64,000 nucleotides of DNA from Bacteroidota bacterium (GCA_016717725.1 JADKFA010000002.1:223209-287208); one strand, 5' to 3'; counted from the first letter of the stretch, positions 26,933 through 36,946 are shown. A program made the numbers and translations. The notes: generated by a model not told the origin, from the sequence alone.

Positions 26933-29900
26933 TTATCCTGCCACTAGCTTTGCTGCATCCCTCCAAAGAAAATGGGGTAGAGGTTCTTCTAATCGCCATT
27001 TAATGCTCATGGGTTTTGCACCGTATGTTTCTTGGAAATTTGCTTTACCAATAAAAACATACCCCATAGTATTTCCATATTGATCCTCTGATTTCTCACG
27101 GACAAACAATAGAATTTGCTTGTCATTTTCAAGATGATTGATGTATGACTTCCCTTTTTTTGTTTTTGGTCCTGCGGCATTCTGACTTTGCCAATGGAAG
27201 AGATAATCATTGATGGCATAATCATCATACATGGTGGTTGGAGAAAAGTTTTCTTCTGTCTTGATTAAATTAATGAATAATAACTCTGTGTTTGTTTCTT
27301 TGTTTTCAGCAACTCCTTCTCGGTTAGATGAACGTTTTTTAAAGGTGCTAAGACCCAAAGCAGCTAAGATTTGGTCACGAGTATACCGACTGTGTACCAT
27401 TAATGGTTGTGCATAGGGTAATTGGATTGGTATTTCTTTGAAATCAATTTGATCAATTAGAATCTCTACTAATTCGATGATCTCTTCTACCATAATTGGA
27501 TTCTTACCAATTGAAAGTATGCTTTCTTCTAAAGAAGAAAATCCTTCTGCTTTTTGCCAGACATCATAGTGAAGCATGGTCAGCATTAAATGTTCTACTT
27601 TGGTTAAAGAACTAAAGTCGATATTAAAACGCTGCTTAGCGAGTTTGAGAATGAACTCAAAATATTTAGTGGAACGTGTGGCTAACCATTTCTGACCTAT
27701 CGCTTTGATTATTTGTTCTTCATTCGGATCAGAGAACTCGTTTATAATTCCTGCCTCTTGACAAAGACGCTTCCATCCGTATCTTTTATAAATAATTGAG
27801 AGTGGAACATTTTCGAATTCAATGAAATTCTTTAAATTAAGAGATAGAGTTGTGTTGTGTTTAAAATGTTTAATTTTCTGAATGAGATAATCTTTTCTAA
27901 ATGAGGTTGCGGTTTTTATATTTTCTAAGATGATTTCCTTAGCTTTCTTTTCAAGCATTACTGAACATCCAAGCGGTAAATGAGGGAAATTGTCTTCGAT
28001 TTCTTTTGTAACTGTGGTAGCAGTTGGACCTATTAATGCGCGAAACTTGTTCTCGAATTTATACTCCGCACGTGCATTTCCTACAAAATCCAAAACAGTT
28101 AAACTCTCTTTGTCTTCTGCTAAACGTAAGCCACGACCTAATTGTTGGAGGAAAATCGTTAGACTCTCTGTAGGTCTTAAAAATAGTACTGTGTCTATTT
28201 CTGGAATATCTACACCTTCATTGAAAATATCAACCACGAAAAGGTAGTTAATTTTTTTCGATCGGAAGTGTTCTCGAATTTCATCTCTCTCATTACTATT
28301 TTCTGAGGTCAAGTAAGCTGCACTGAATCCTTTTAATGTAAATTTCCCAGCCATGAATTTTGCATGTTCAATTGTGGCACAGAATCCTAATGCTCGCACA
28401 TCGTGTGCGTTTTTTGTATATCTATCTAATGCTGAAATTATATCTCTTACTCTTTGGTTATCTGTTGTGTAAAGTGTCGATAGTTCACTTATAACATATC
28501 GACCTCGTTCCCATGTTACATTAGATAAATCAACGCTATCCGATATTCCAAAATATTGGAATGGACAGAGTAATTTACGATTAAGCGCTTCAGGTAACCG
28601 TATTTCAGCAGCAATACGATTCTCGAAATCCTCTGTAATATCTCCACCATCCATGCGCTCAGGAGTAGCTGTTAAACCCAAAAGCACTTTTGGCTTAAAA
28701 TAATCAATTATTCCTCGATAAGAATTGGCAGTTAAATGATGACATTCATCAATAATGATGAAATCGTAATATTCCGGACTTAATGTTAAACTATCAATTC
28801 GGTTTTTCAAAGTTTGAACGGAGGCAAATACATGCTCATAGCGATCAGGTATTTCTCCATCTACCCACAATTCACCTAAATTGTTGTTTTGAACTATTCC
28901 GCGGAAAACTGTTATAGCTTGCTGTAATATTTCTTTACGATGAGCCAGATAGAGAAGCTTAGTTTTTCCGTTGCTTTTTCTAAATCGATTATAGTCGAAT
29001 GCGGAGATAACGGTTTTACCTGTTCCAGTAGCCGCTACCACTAAATTTCGTAATCGGTTATGAACAGTACGCTCTACTTCTAATTTCTCGAGAATTTCTA
29101 ATTGAAAAGGATAGGGTTTAATTTCGAAAAAGAATTTAGTACTATCTGAGTTTTTAAAACCCTTTGCATTTCCTAAGGATTGAATCAATTTTTCACTATG
29201 TAACGCATCCTCAACATAGTGTTCAAAGTCATCGCTATCCCAATATGCTTCAAAAGTTTTTTTGAATTTTTGGATGATGTGCGAAATTTCTTGAGTAGTA
29301 ATTTTTAAATTCCATTCGAGTCCATCTGTTAGAGCTGATCGTGAGAAATTAGATGATCCAATATAGGCCGTGTCGAACCCTGTTTTTCGATGAAACAAAT
29401 AGGCCTTGGCATGTAATCGTTCATTACCTGTATTGTAAGAAATTTTAACTTCCGTATTCTTTAGTTCCGCCAAGAGCTTTATAGCCTTGTAGTCGGAAGC
29501 ACCCATGTACGTTGAAGTAAGTACCCTCAATTTACCACCCCCCTCTGTGAACTCAGTTAGTTCATTCAATAAAGTAACAACTCCTTTGAACTTGATAAAG
29601 GATACTAAGAAATCAATAGAATCCGATGATCGAATTTCCTTCTTCAGCTCACTCTCCATTGAAAGTCCGACATTGCCTCCAGTAAAAAGTTCACTTTGAG
29701 TAAGTCGAGTATAAGGATATATCTCTTTTAAATGTAATGAAAAATCTGAAAAATGTGCATCTACTTTTGCATAAACTGCTTTTAGTATTTCTCCTTCCAA
29801 TTCAACCAGGTCTGGTTGATAATCTTGATTCTTTATTTCTTCCTTAAGGAACTGAAGGATCTTATTCGACACTTCTACTTGTTGCTCGATTTGTAATTCG

Positions 29901-30076
29901 CCTTTAAAAAATGACAACGCCTCCTGAACACTCCGCCCAATATGTCTTGCCAGTACTGTAGCAGCCTCTTCTCGATCCAGTTTAGTCTTTTGAATATAAT
30001 AACTACCATCTTCCACTTGCTTAAGTTCATTCTTCAACAGTTGGGTAATTAGTGATTCGTAGAGGCCTGATTGCAT
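26933..30076 (-). CDS. PLD-domain SF2 helicase with DUF3427 (candidate defence gene)
   Basis: The 1047-residue protein has an N-terminal PLD/HKD-type nuclease domain (RLHAKAYLFHRKTGFDTAYI, His222 and Lys224, then GSSN at 240-243), an SF2 helicase core (Walker A GTGKT 351-355, DECH 443-446, GLTATPERMDGGD, and FLQQLGRGLRLAEDK) and a long C-terminal region resembling DUF3427. This architecture, a phospholipase-D-like nuclease fused to a DEAD/DEAH helicase, is common in bacterial defence islands. It is transcribed in the same direction as the seven-gene operon, 304 bp behind it, so it may be an independent single-gene system. Frame is intact. Confidence 0.85.
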   Translation of the reverse strand: MQSGLYESLITQLLKNELKQVEDGSYYIQKTKLDREEAATVLARHIGRSVQEALSFFKGELQIEQQVEVSNKILQFLKEEIKNQDYQPDLVELEGEILKAVYAKVDAHFSDFSLHLKEIYPYTRLTQSELFTGGNVGLSMESELKKEIRSSDSIDFLVSFIKFKGVVTLLNELTEFTEGGGKLRVLTSTYMGASDYKAIKLLAELKNTEVKISYNTGNERLHAKAYLFHRKTGFDTAYIGSSNFSRSALTDGLEWNLKITTQEISHIIQKFKKTFEAYWDSDDFEHYVEDALHSEKLIQSLGNAKGFKNSDSTKFFFEIKPYPFQLEILEKLEVERTVHNRLRNLVVAATGTGKTVISAFDYNRFRKSNGKTKLLYLAHRKEILQQAITVFRGIVQNNNLGELWVDGEIPDRYEHVFASVQTLKNRIDSLTLSPEYYDFIIIDECHHLTANSYRGIIDYFKPKVLLGLTATPERMDGGDITEDFENRIAAEIRLPEALNRKLLCPFQYFGISDSVDLSNVTWERGRYVISELSTLYTTDNQRVRDIISALDRYTKNAHDVRALGFCATIEHAKFMAGKFTLKGFSAAYLTSENSNERDEIREHFRSKKINYLFVVDIFNEGVDIPEIDTVLFLRPTESLTIFLQQLGRGLRLAEDKESLTVLDFVGNARAEYKFENKFRALIGPTATTVTKEIEDNFPHLPLGCSVMLEKKAKEIILENIKTATSFRKDYLIQKIKHFKHNTTLSLNLKNFIEFENVPLSIIYKRYGWKRLCQEAGIINEFSDPNEEQIIKAIGQKWLATRSTKYFEFILKLAKQRFNIDFSSLTKVEHLMLTMLHYDVWQKAEGFSSLEESILSIGKNPIMVEEIIELVEILIDQIDFKEIPIQLPYAQPLMVHSRYTRDQILAALGLSTFKKRSSNREGVAENKETNTELLFINLIKTEENFSPTTMYDDYAINDYLFHWQSQNAAGPKTKKGKSYINHLENDKQILLFVREKSEDQYGNTMGYVFIGKANFQETYGAKPMSIKWRLEEPLPHFLWRDAAKLVAG

Positions 30077-30380
30077 AATAATCTAACTAAACGAAAATAG
30101 ATAAAAAGTAAGATGTCGGTTCAATAATTAATGCTTTTATAGTTTATTTTTTTTTTCTTCATTCCGTTTGTCCATCAAAATTCGGTTTAGGTACAATAGA
30201 GGGTATCCAAAGTAAGGTTTTAAGTCGAACTAAATCGGCAACTCCTTTTTCGATTTAATATCTTGAAATTATCCTGATTTTTGGAACAGCAAAATTTTTT
30301 TAATTTTATTAAGAGTATCTAAATATATTGTAATATCTTCTTGAAATGGAATAAGTTATTAAATGGTAAGTTTAATTGAA
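30077..30380. other. Spacer between PLD-helicase and SIR2-like gene
   Basis: No gene, RNA or strong hairpin is seen. It presumably holds the helicase promoter and the 3' end of the seven-gene operon. A pyrimidine-rich run near 30140-30157 is the only visible feature. Confidence 0.4.
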
Positions 30381-31523
30381 CTACAATTTTTCCAAATAAT
30401 TTGCTACTCCCTCATAGCTTATTTTTAAATTTCGTCCACTGAAGAAATTTTCAAAACGATAACCAGCAGCATTATATTTTTGTTTGTCATGATAATTTTC
30501 AGGATTGTCATCCTTGATTAATACTACTTCAATATCTGCGTTGGTTCTTATCATTCTGGATAAAAGTTGTTTGAATTCAAAGTCTGCATGAGGGAGAGAA
30601 TATCCTAAGAAAATAATTTTACTTGCTTCGGATAATTCAATAGCAGCATTTTGCCATACTAGTTTGTTTTGGACATTATTCAAATTTTTTAAGAACGTCG
30701 GTGTAATTAAATTTGTATATAGACAATTAGTATCTTTGTTTACATCAGGAAAGTTTTTATTGCAATGTCTACAATACTTTTTTGCAATAACATATCCTCC
30801 ATTAAAGTCTTGATAAAGTTTAACAAAAAGTCTGGAGCACTTAGGACATTGTAACCAGTTTAATGATCCATGAAGTTTTAGAAGTTTTACATTATATCTT
30901 CCTTTTCCAAGTGCATACAAGCCAGGTTTTATTTTTTCATCTTTTTCAGTAAGTGAACTAATATAACAACAATAATCTAGTACACCTGAGAATTTATGCC
31001 CTTTTGGTATTTCATCTTCATTTATAACATTAAAAATTTTGTTATCTAAAATTATGTCCCAGTTTGTGGTAATTACTGAAACTAAATCTTCTTTTTCATT
31101 TTCAATTCTAACTTTGCATTTCTCAACTAATAATCTTGCGAATTTGTCAATTCCCTTTTTTTTATCTTTATTAGTTTCAATTTCACTTCTTATTGCAAGG
31201 ATCACTAATCTATTAATTTTATCACGCAATTGTAACAATTGAATTGGTGTGTAATTGCGAAACGAAATGAATTCCAATATAGATTTATCTATAGGAGTAT
31301 AGATATCTTCAAGAGAATAATGTACTATTTGTTCATCTGTAACGTGTAAGCCCTTTAATAGAAAAGTATTGAGTTCATATAACCATTCTTCAATTTGCTT
31401 TTTATTTCCATATATTGGATGTTGTCGTAGATTGAATATAGCTTTGAGAAGGTTTGATTGAGATGGTGCTCCAAATTCCATTGAGAACCCTGCACCTAAA
31501 ATGTAAACTGTTTTTTGTGTCAT
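30381..31523 (-). CDS. SIR2-like protein with zinc ribbon
   Basis: The 380-residue protein carries the SIR2 NAD-binding signature: GAGFS at 10-14, TTNWD at 152-156, LHGS at 217-220 and GYSLPHAD at 307-314. Two CxxC pairs, CPKC at 226-229 and CRHC at 251-254, form a zinc ribbon inserted as in true sirtuins. SIR2-like proteins of defence systems usually degrade NAD+ upon infection; this one could do that or act as a deacetylase. It is the last gene of the seven-gene operon, 12 bp after the UDG-like gene. In the catalytic region the His of LHGS is kept. Confidence 0.87.
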   Translation of the reverse strand: MTQKTVYILGAGFSMEFGAPSQSNLLKAIFNLRQHPIYGNKKQIEEWLYELNTFLLKGLHVTDEQIVHYSLEDIYTPIDKSILEFISFRNYTPIQLLQLRDKINRLVILAIRSEIETNKDKKKGIDKFARLLVEKCKVRIENEKEDLVSVITTNWDIILDNKIFNVINEDEIPKGHKFSGVLDYCCYISSLTEKDEKIKPGLYALGKGRYNVKLLKLHGSLNWLQCPKCSRLFVKLYQDFNGGYVIAKKYCRHCNKNFPDVNKDTNCLYTNLITPTFLKNLNNVQNKLVWQNAAIELSEASKIIFLGYSLPHADFEFKQLLSRMIRTNADIEVVLIKDDNPENYHDKQKYNAAGYRFENFFSGRNLKISYEGVANYLEKL

Positions 31524-31535
31524 TCATATTATATT

Positions 31536-32300
31536 TTACTGTAAAATACATTCTTTTGTATTTTCCGCGAGATTAAACCATTTGAATATCACTGATAAAT
31601 ATCTATTCAAAAAGTCTTTACTGTTTTTAGTGTTTAATCCAAAATCAATAAGTTTTCTATATGGACTTCCAGGAGATGGTGTCGAAAAACATTCAATTTT
31701 ACCCCCTGTTTCGCATTGTAGTATTTTATAAAATGGGTTTTTAATATTGTTAGGATTGCCTTTGATTTCTCGAATTACATTGTTTTGGAATGCAATAGAT
31801 TCTTTGTCAAGAATAGATAAGGAAGTATGTTTTTTTAAAAAAACGTTATTCAATAACATTTCATTCATTACTCCTTTTGAGGTACAAAGAATTTTTATTG
31901 TTTCTCCATAAGTTGGATATCTAAAAAAAGAATGGTTATAGGTTCTATTTGTTAAATGTTTATCCAATGATGATTTTTCTTTTCTTTCGCAGCTTATTAT
32001 CACATCTGTAATACTGATGGAGTTCTCCATTAAGCTTCTTTCTATCTCAGCTATGTTTTTTATAGATATATTTTGATCTATAAATAATTGATACCAAATC
32101 CAGAATTGATTACTAGAACTTCCATAGAAAAATGGGATATCTCCATTATTGATTCTTTCAATATTTTTAAGAATTATTAATTTTTTATTCGGCGGTTGAG
32201 AATCTGTTAAGGTCCATGTAGGAAAACTTCCGAGTATTATTTTATTGTTTGTTAAAATAGGGTTCTCAACATTAATTCTGGGGTGCAACTCTATATTCAT
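31536..32300 (-). CDS. Uracil-DNA-glycosylase-fold protein (hypoxanthine-glycosylase-like)
   Basis: The 254-residue protein matches the spacing of UDG-superfamily motifs: IILGSFPTW (motif 1, residues 21-29), FFYGSSSNQFWIWYQLF (57-73), SITDVIISCERKEKSSLD (96-113) and the C-terminal loop STPSPGSPYRKL (206-217). The DVIxSCERxxSLD block and the FYG..N.FW block are hallmarks of hypoxanthine-type glycosylases. It may excise a damaged or modified base. Lying inside a restriction-type operon, it could target modified phage DNA, which is inference. It precedes the SIR2-like gene by 12 bp and follows the DUF3883 gene by 58 bp. The motif-1 acidic or asparagine residue of some UDGs is not obvious. Confidence 0.65.
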   Translation of the reverse strand: MNIELHPRINVENPILTNNKIILGSFPTWTLTDSQPPNKKLIILKNIERINNGDIPFFYGSSSNQFWIWYQLFIDQNISIKNIAEIERSLMENSISITDVIISCERKEKSSLDKHLTNRTYNHSFFRYPTYGETIKILCTSKGVMNEMLLNNVFLKKHTSLSILDKESIAFQNNVIREIKGNPNNIKNPFYKILQCETGGKIECFSTPSPGSPYRKLIDFGLNTKNSKDFLNRYLSVIFKWFNLAENTKECILQ

Positions 32301-32358
32301 CTCGGTTGATTATTTAGGAATTTACATTTAAAACTGGACGGTTACATATAATAATTTA

Positions 32359-33315
32359 TTATAAATTAATTTTAATTGTTGATAAATCTACAATGAACCT
32401 ACATTCCGACCATGAACAAATGTTTGGATTTACATCAATAGGAATCAAAGATTCGAGTTGATTAGCTGAAATAATATATGGTCCCAATGCGGACTGCTTT
32501 TCTAAGCTTACAGATGTCCAGCAATAGAAAAAATAATCATCGAGATTTTCAATGGCCTTCTCCCATTCATTTCGAGTAACATAGAACCTAAATTTAGTTT
32601 CATCTTTAAAAGTACTTGATTTTACTTCTATACGGATTTTATCCTTTTCAATGAAACTGTGTTTTAATTCATTTCCACGAATTGAGAGAATATCGAATCC
32701 AAATTTGTCACTAATCATTGATGCCCATTTAACAGGAATACTATATTTTCCATCTTCAAAAAAAGTACTCAACCTTTTTGTCTCATGGTTAAAACAAATT
32801 TGTTCTGCAACTTTTCCAACTTTAGCATTATTCCCTTCCTTATATGAAGTGTATCTTGAAAAGACTTTATTCCACCATGCTGTTACTTGGTCATCTGAAA
32901 AATTGAATAATGATGCATTTTCTAAGAGATCGATCCACTCATTCGGAATACCTACCTTAAAAATATCAGGATCTTCATCAAAGTATATTAACCAATCAAA
33001 ATTTTCATTTTTTAATACGATTTCAAGAATTGCTCGTGTGACAGATTTATTTGGAAAGTCCTCTTCACAAAGTGGAATTAGCTTGTTTATTGAACTTTCC
33101 ATTAGGACAATATTTCCCGATTTTATTTCAAGGAAGTTGTATTTGTTCCCGATTTTTAAACCTCCATCAAAAGGAAGAGACCCACCTAAAATACTTGTAC
33201 TTGTCAAAGTGCCCACTGCAGTTTTTACATGAAGGATTGGATATTTTTTTGCAAGCAATATTATTTGCCAAAGAGCAACAATATTGCCTGAAGATAAAAT
33301 AGTTCCTTTTCCCAT
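32359..33315 (-). CDS. DUF3883 protein, PD-(D/E)XK-like nuclease
   Basis: The 318-residue protein ends with a DUF3883 domain: GKVAEQICFNHE with Glu171, GFDILSIRG with Asp208, IEVKSS with Glu230 and Lys232, then RFYVTRNEWEKA. Asp...Glu-x-Lys fits the PD-(D/E)XK nuclease superfamily. The N-terminal 150 residues are not recognised and may be a DNA- or partner-binding part. Its ATG overlaps the helicase stop codon by one base (TAATG at 33315), so the two are translationally coupled and probably act together. Such helicase-DUF3883 pairs are frequent in defence loci. Confidence 0.75.
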   Translation of the reverse strand: MGKGTILSSGNIVALWQIILLAKKYPILHVKTAVGTLTSTSILGGSLPFDGGLKIGNKYNFLEIKSGNIVLMESSINKLIPLCEEDFPNKSVTRAILEIVLKNENFDWLIYFDEDPDIFKVGIPNEWIDLLENASLFNFSDDQVTAWWNKVFSRYTSYKEGNNAKVGKVAEQICFNHETKRLSTFFEDGKYSIPVKWASMISDKFGFDILSIRGNELKHSFIEKDKIRIEVKSSTFKDETKFRFYVTRNEWEKAIENLDDYFFYCWTSVSLEKQSALGPYIISANQLESLIPIDVNPNICSWSECRFIVDLSTIKINL

Positions 33316-35182
33316 TATTGTACAATGTGATTCTTGATTTCCTCAAAATCTTTTGAATCAATACCATTTTCATCTTCAAGTCTAATATCAAAGGGATCAT
33401 AAGCTAAACTTGTAAGGTATTTGTCATTTAGTACTTGTCCCATGTTTTCTATTTTCTCATTCAATCTTCGTATTAACACTTCATCAATAGTCTCCTTGGA
33501 AACAAGAATTTCGACATTAGTATCGATTTCATTACTTAATCCAAGTCTATGAATTCTATCAACAGATTGTAGGAAATGGGCTGCATTGAATGTCCTATCG
33601 AGATAAATTGCATTATGACATACTTTATGCAGACTTATTCCTTCACCACAAGCTTGAGGATTAGCAACAATAATTCGACATGATGAAGATTCGTGAAATT
33701 TCCTAATCCTTCCTTCACGTTTTTCTTCATCATCATCTGAACCTGATGGAATTGCACCATAGATTGATACTGGATCATATTCTTTAAAAAGTTTCTCCAA
33801 AATAACAATGTTTCTTACAAAGGAAGACCAAATGACAATTTTATTTTTTTTATCCTTTGATAGTATTTCATTTACTCTATTTTTCAGAAATTCAATTTTA
33901 ACTGGCTTCTCATACTTTGTAAATTCTTCAATTAAAAACCAGACTTGTTTATCTAAAGGGGCGATAGGTTCATTGTCACGATATTCATCATCAGTACCAA
34001 GTAGCATTGGATTAGTCGCAGCCTGTAAAAGTCGCATTACACTTTTGCCTGTTCTTCGAAATGTCTCTTTGTTATTCTTGTCCATATTAGCAAGTAAACG
34101 AGCAGCTTCAGATTTCAATAATGAATAAAGTTCACTTTGTATTGGTCCTAGAGGTATATGACTATATTTAATAATAGGTTCTTTTAATCCTAATTCATTT
34201 TTAGTAGTTCTAACAAATTTGTCTTTTATAGCTTCGTTTACAGTTTTAATTTTATGTGAATCATCTTTTATTTGATCCACATTTGGAATAATTTTTCTGA
34301 CCATAGAATATCAAACTGAGATATTAAATCATTAATGCCTTGTGGCATTGGTGTGCCAGATAAAATATCTCGTCTAAAGGATATATCAGAAAGTTTTTTA
34401 ATTTCATTATAACTTAAATTGTTTGAACCTGATTTAATTCTATGAGACTCATCAAGTATGATGTGGACTTTATGATTTAAGAAAAATGGAATTAATTTAA
34501 TTGCATCTTTTCTTAATTTTTCATAATTTACCAAAATCACATCTGGATTTTCTGTATTAAGAAGAAAAGGATTTTGTATAATATTAGTTGTGAGCTTCAT
34601 GATTTTTATCTTTCCTTCACCAAAGATTTCTTTGATTTCATCTTGCCAGGAAATAAAAGCAGTAATTGGACATATAACAAAAATTTTATTCAAAAGTCCT
34701 CTTGCGCTCATTATTGTATTTACTGCAAGAATTGTTGTTGTCTTCCCTGCACCTGGAACTGAAAAATTTGCACCGTGTTTTAGTTCAAGAAGATTTCTGC
34801 AATCACGAATTTGCTCTTTTGTTAACTTCCTTCCAAATCCGTAGGATTCAAGTACTGGATTAACTGCATCAAAATCTATTTCAACATTTTTCAAATCTTT
34901 TTTAAGATTTCTCCAATCATCTAAGTACTCTTTAATAAGTGATTGAGCAAAATCATTAAATTCAAAAGTTGATTGATCCGTTTTTATTAAAGCAATTACC
35001 TGTATTAGAATTCTTTTAAGATCAAACCAAGGTATCTGAATTCCAATTGGGGTTGGAATTGCATTTTCACTTGAATTAAGTAGCAAAATTTTTAGACTAT
35101 TTATAACCTTTGAACTTGCCTTGGAATAATCAATTGTGACAAATAAATCGTTAGAATTTATTGATATTAAAATTTTAGACAT
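33315..35182 (-). CDS. SNF2-type helicase (frameshifted as read)
   Basis: The first part (35182 down to 34268) has the Walker A motif GAGKT at 144-148, DESH at 244-247 and LSGTPMPQ; the second part has VIWSSFVRNIVILEKLF and the motif QSVDRIHRLG typical of SNF2 ATPases. The frame breaks at a run of five A on the minus strand (34293-34297); six A would give ILWSEKIIPNVDQIKD and one protein of about 622 residues. It would be a DNA-translocating ATPase of the seven-gene operon, between the ParB-like and DUF3883 genes. It starts 12 bp after the ParB-like gene. Consensus error is the likely cause of the break. Confidence 0.82.
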
Positions 35183-35193
35183 TTTATATTAAC

Positions 35194-36471
35194 TTAATCC
35201 TCATTATCTTTAATTTGAATAAGCAGCTCATTTGAAGCTTGAATAATTTGATTTAGTTTGTTTCTAACACTATCAATTTTAGCAGTGTCAGTATCAATAA
35301 CCAGCCCTTGGATTTCCCTTAGTGCGGTACTAACTGCTTCATAAACGGCTTCTACATCATTTTTTTCTTTGTTCTCTGCTTTTGCATCGGCAATTTTTTC
35401 TACTAAAATTAAAGCTAGATCTGTAGCATTTTTAGAATCCGTAAAAATCTCTGTTGGAGTATCTAAATCAGCGATTAAATCGTCAAACTGATCAATAAAT
35501 TCAATCTCATTTTTATTTTTTTTTAAAGTTTTCTTTTCTTCACTTTTTCTTTCAGATATTAGTTTTAAATATATCTGATCAAAATTTCTTATCAAGTCCA
35601 TCACATAATTATATAGTCTTCCCTTAGCTGGTTTTACTTCTATTAAATGGAAAACTGCATTTCTTAACTCTCGGAATTTGGCATCATCATTTTTATATTT
35701 TTTAGAAACTTTTTCTAGTTGAATAAATATCTGTTCAGTCTCATCTAGCTTTTCATAATCGTAATTTTCATCTATATTTTTCCAAATTAGAAATGCATCA
35801 ATTAAATCTAGCATTTTTAGTTTAGACTTTATTTCTGAAAGACTCATCCGCAATCTTTGAGCCATTTCTTTTTCTGTATATTTATATCGAGAATCTTCTA
35901 TGCCTCTTCTAATATTTCTTAATTCGTTAATCCAATGATATGGTTCGCGGAAGTCCTGAGATAATTGTAATTCTTGTTCTAGTTCGTAAATATCTTTAGC
36001 TGTCGTATCTTCTGGGAGTACAGCACAATTGATATATCTTTCACCTAATTGTTTTAGAGCTGCTGTTCTCCTATTTCCATTAACCAAATAACCATCATGG
36101 GTAATAATAGCAGACTCATCCTGTCCCCTTAAAGCTAAATCATCAAAAAAATCTTTACCTGCATTTTTATTTATTTGATTTAAAATAATTTCTTGTATTT
36201 CTTGTGCATTTGAAGACTCGGGATCTTTGAATAAGTCACTCGGTAATCCAGAATGCTCTCTTAAATACTTCATTTGTTGGATTTCCGTCCGTGAATTTTC
36301 AATTCTAAACATTAAATAATCACAATCAATTCGAATCACTTTTAAATGAAGTGGATTACTTTGTTTGCTTCTCCAGTTTTTTATTGTATAATATTCTCTA
36401 TGAGAAATGTCTTCATTAGCTACTTTCAAAGCGCGCTTGATGTATTCAATTCTTTCTGTAATATTTTTCAT
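35194..36471 (-). CDS. ParB/Srx-domain DNA-binding protein
   Basis: From ATG 36471 (an upstream in-frame codon is TTG), residues 46-62 (VIRIDCDYLMFRIENSRT) and GNRRTAAL at 132-139 form a ParB/sulfiredoxin-like N-terminal domain. A KorB/Noc-like helix-turn-helix (YTEKEMAQRLRMSLSEIKSK) follows, then a charged coiled-coil-like C-terminus. It therefore resembles a DNA-binding ParB rather than a bare nuclease. Its role is probably DNA recognition or loading for the operon's enzymes. It follows the endonuclease gene by 10 bp. DndB-like and DpdB-like ParB-fold proteins also occur in modification systems, but the partners here differ. Confidence 0.75.
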   Translation of the reverse strand: MKNITERIEYIKRALKVANEDISHREYYTIKNWRSKQSNPLHLKVIRIDCDYLMFRIENSRTEIQQMKYLREHSGLPSDLFKDPESSNAQEIQEIILNQINKNAGKDFFDDLALRGQDESAIITHDGYLVNGNRRTAALKQLGERYINCAVLPEDTTAKDIYELEQELQLSQDFREPYHWINELRNIRRGIEDSRYKYTEKEMAQRLRMSLSEIKSKLKMLDLIDAFLIWKNIDENYDYEKLDETEQIFIQLEKVSKKYKNDDAKFRELRNAVFHLIEVKPAKGRLYNYVMDLIRNFDQIYLKLISERKSEEKKTLKKNKNEIEFIDQFDDLIADLDTPTEIFTDSKNATDLALILVEKIADAKAENKEKNDVEAVYEAVSTALREIQGLVIDTDTAKIDSVRNKLNQIIQASNELLIQIKDNED

Positions 36472-36481
36472 AATAATAAAT

Positions 36482-36946
36482 TTAGTTTGATAGCCCAATA
36501 ACTAGAATAGGTGTATGAATAATATCTTCAAAATGCTTTATCTCAGAAGCTAGTCTGTCATATTGTGCATAATTAGCTCCCATTTTTTTTGACTCGATTT
36601 TATGAGGTACTACTATAACACCAATATCAATGACATTCTTTTTACCTAATTGGGCAAGTTTTAAAATGTCAGCGTAAGTTCTCGCAACATTCCCCAGTTG
36701 AAAGCAAACGCCTACCTTGTTTTTAAGGTAGTTTATTGTTAGTCTTGAATTCCCAACACGTATTTTATCTGCCCATCCATTATGATTAAACCTCTTAGAG
36801 ATATTGCTTTTTATTTCATCCGGTCTATTTAAACCGAATGTAATTGTATTGTCGGTTAAGATTTCTTCCAGTTCCTCCATTAAGTTGTTTTTACGATTTA
36901 TTTTTTCAGAGGCATTTAAATGGCTATAAGTATCGCAGATTTTCAT
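36482..36946 (-). CDS. BglII/BstYI-like type II restriction endonuclease
   Basis: The 154-residue protein contains the block KNKVGVCFQLGN at 75-86, then KNVIDIGVIVVPHK and NYAQYDRLASEI, in the order expected of the BglII endonuclease family (KNxVAVEVQFG..., D(V/I)G, ILP..., YY...L). In the family the catalytic segment reads EVQ; here it reads CFQ, so a Cys81 replaces the catalytic Glu. The protein is also shorter than typical members and begins with a non-homologous helix. It overlaps the methyltransferase gene by 4 bp (ATGA at 36943-36946), the classic methyltransferase-endonuclease coupling. Activity is uncertain because of the lost Glu. Confidence 0.6.
   Translation of the reverse strand: MKICDTYSHLNASEKINRKNNLMEELEEILTDNTITFGLNRPDEIKSNISKRFNHNGWADKIRVGNSRLTINYLKNKVGVCFQLGNVARTYADILKLAQLGKKNVIDIGVIVVPHKIESKKMGANYAQYDRLASEIKHFEDIIHTPILVIGLSN

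Noticed and set aside
32651..33232. 193-codon plus-strand frame opposite the DUF3883 gene
   Set aside because: It is antisense to a gene with a conserved nuclease motif and coupled start; the frame has no recognisable domain.
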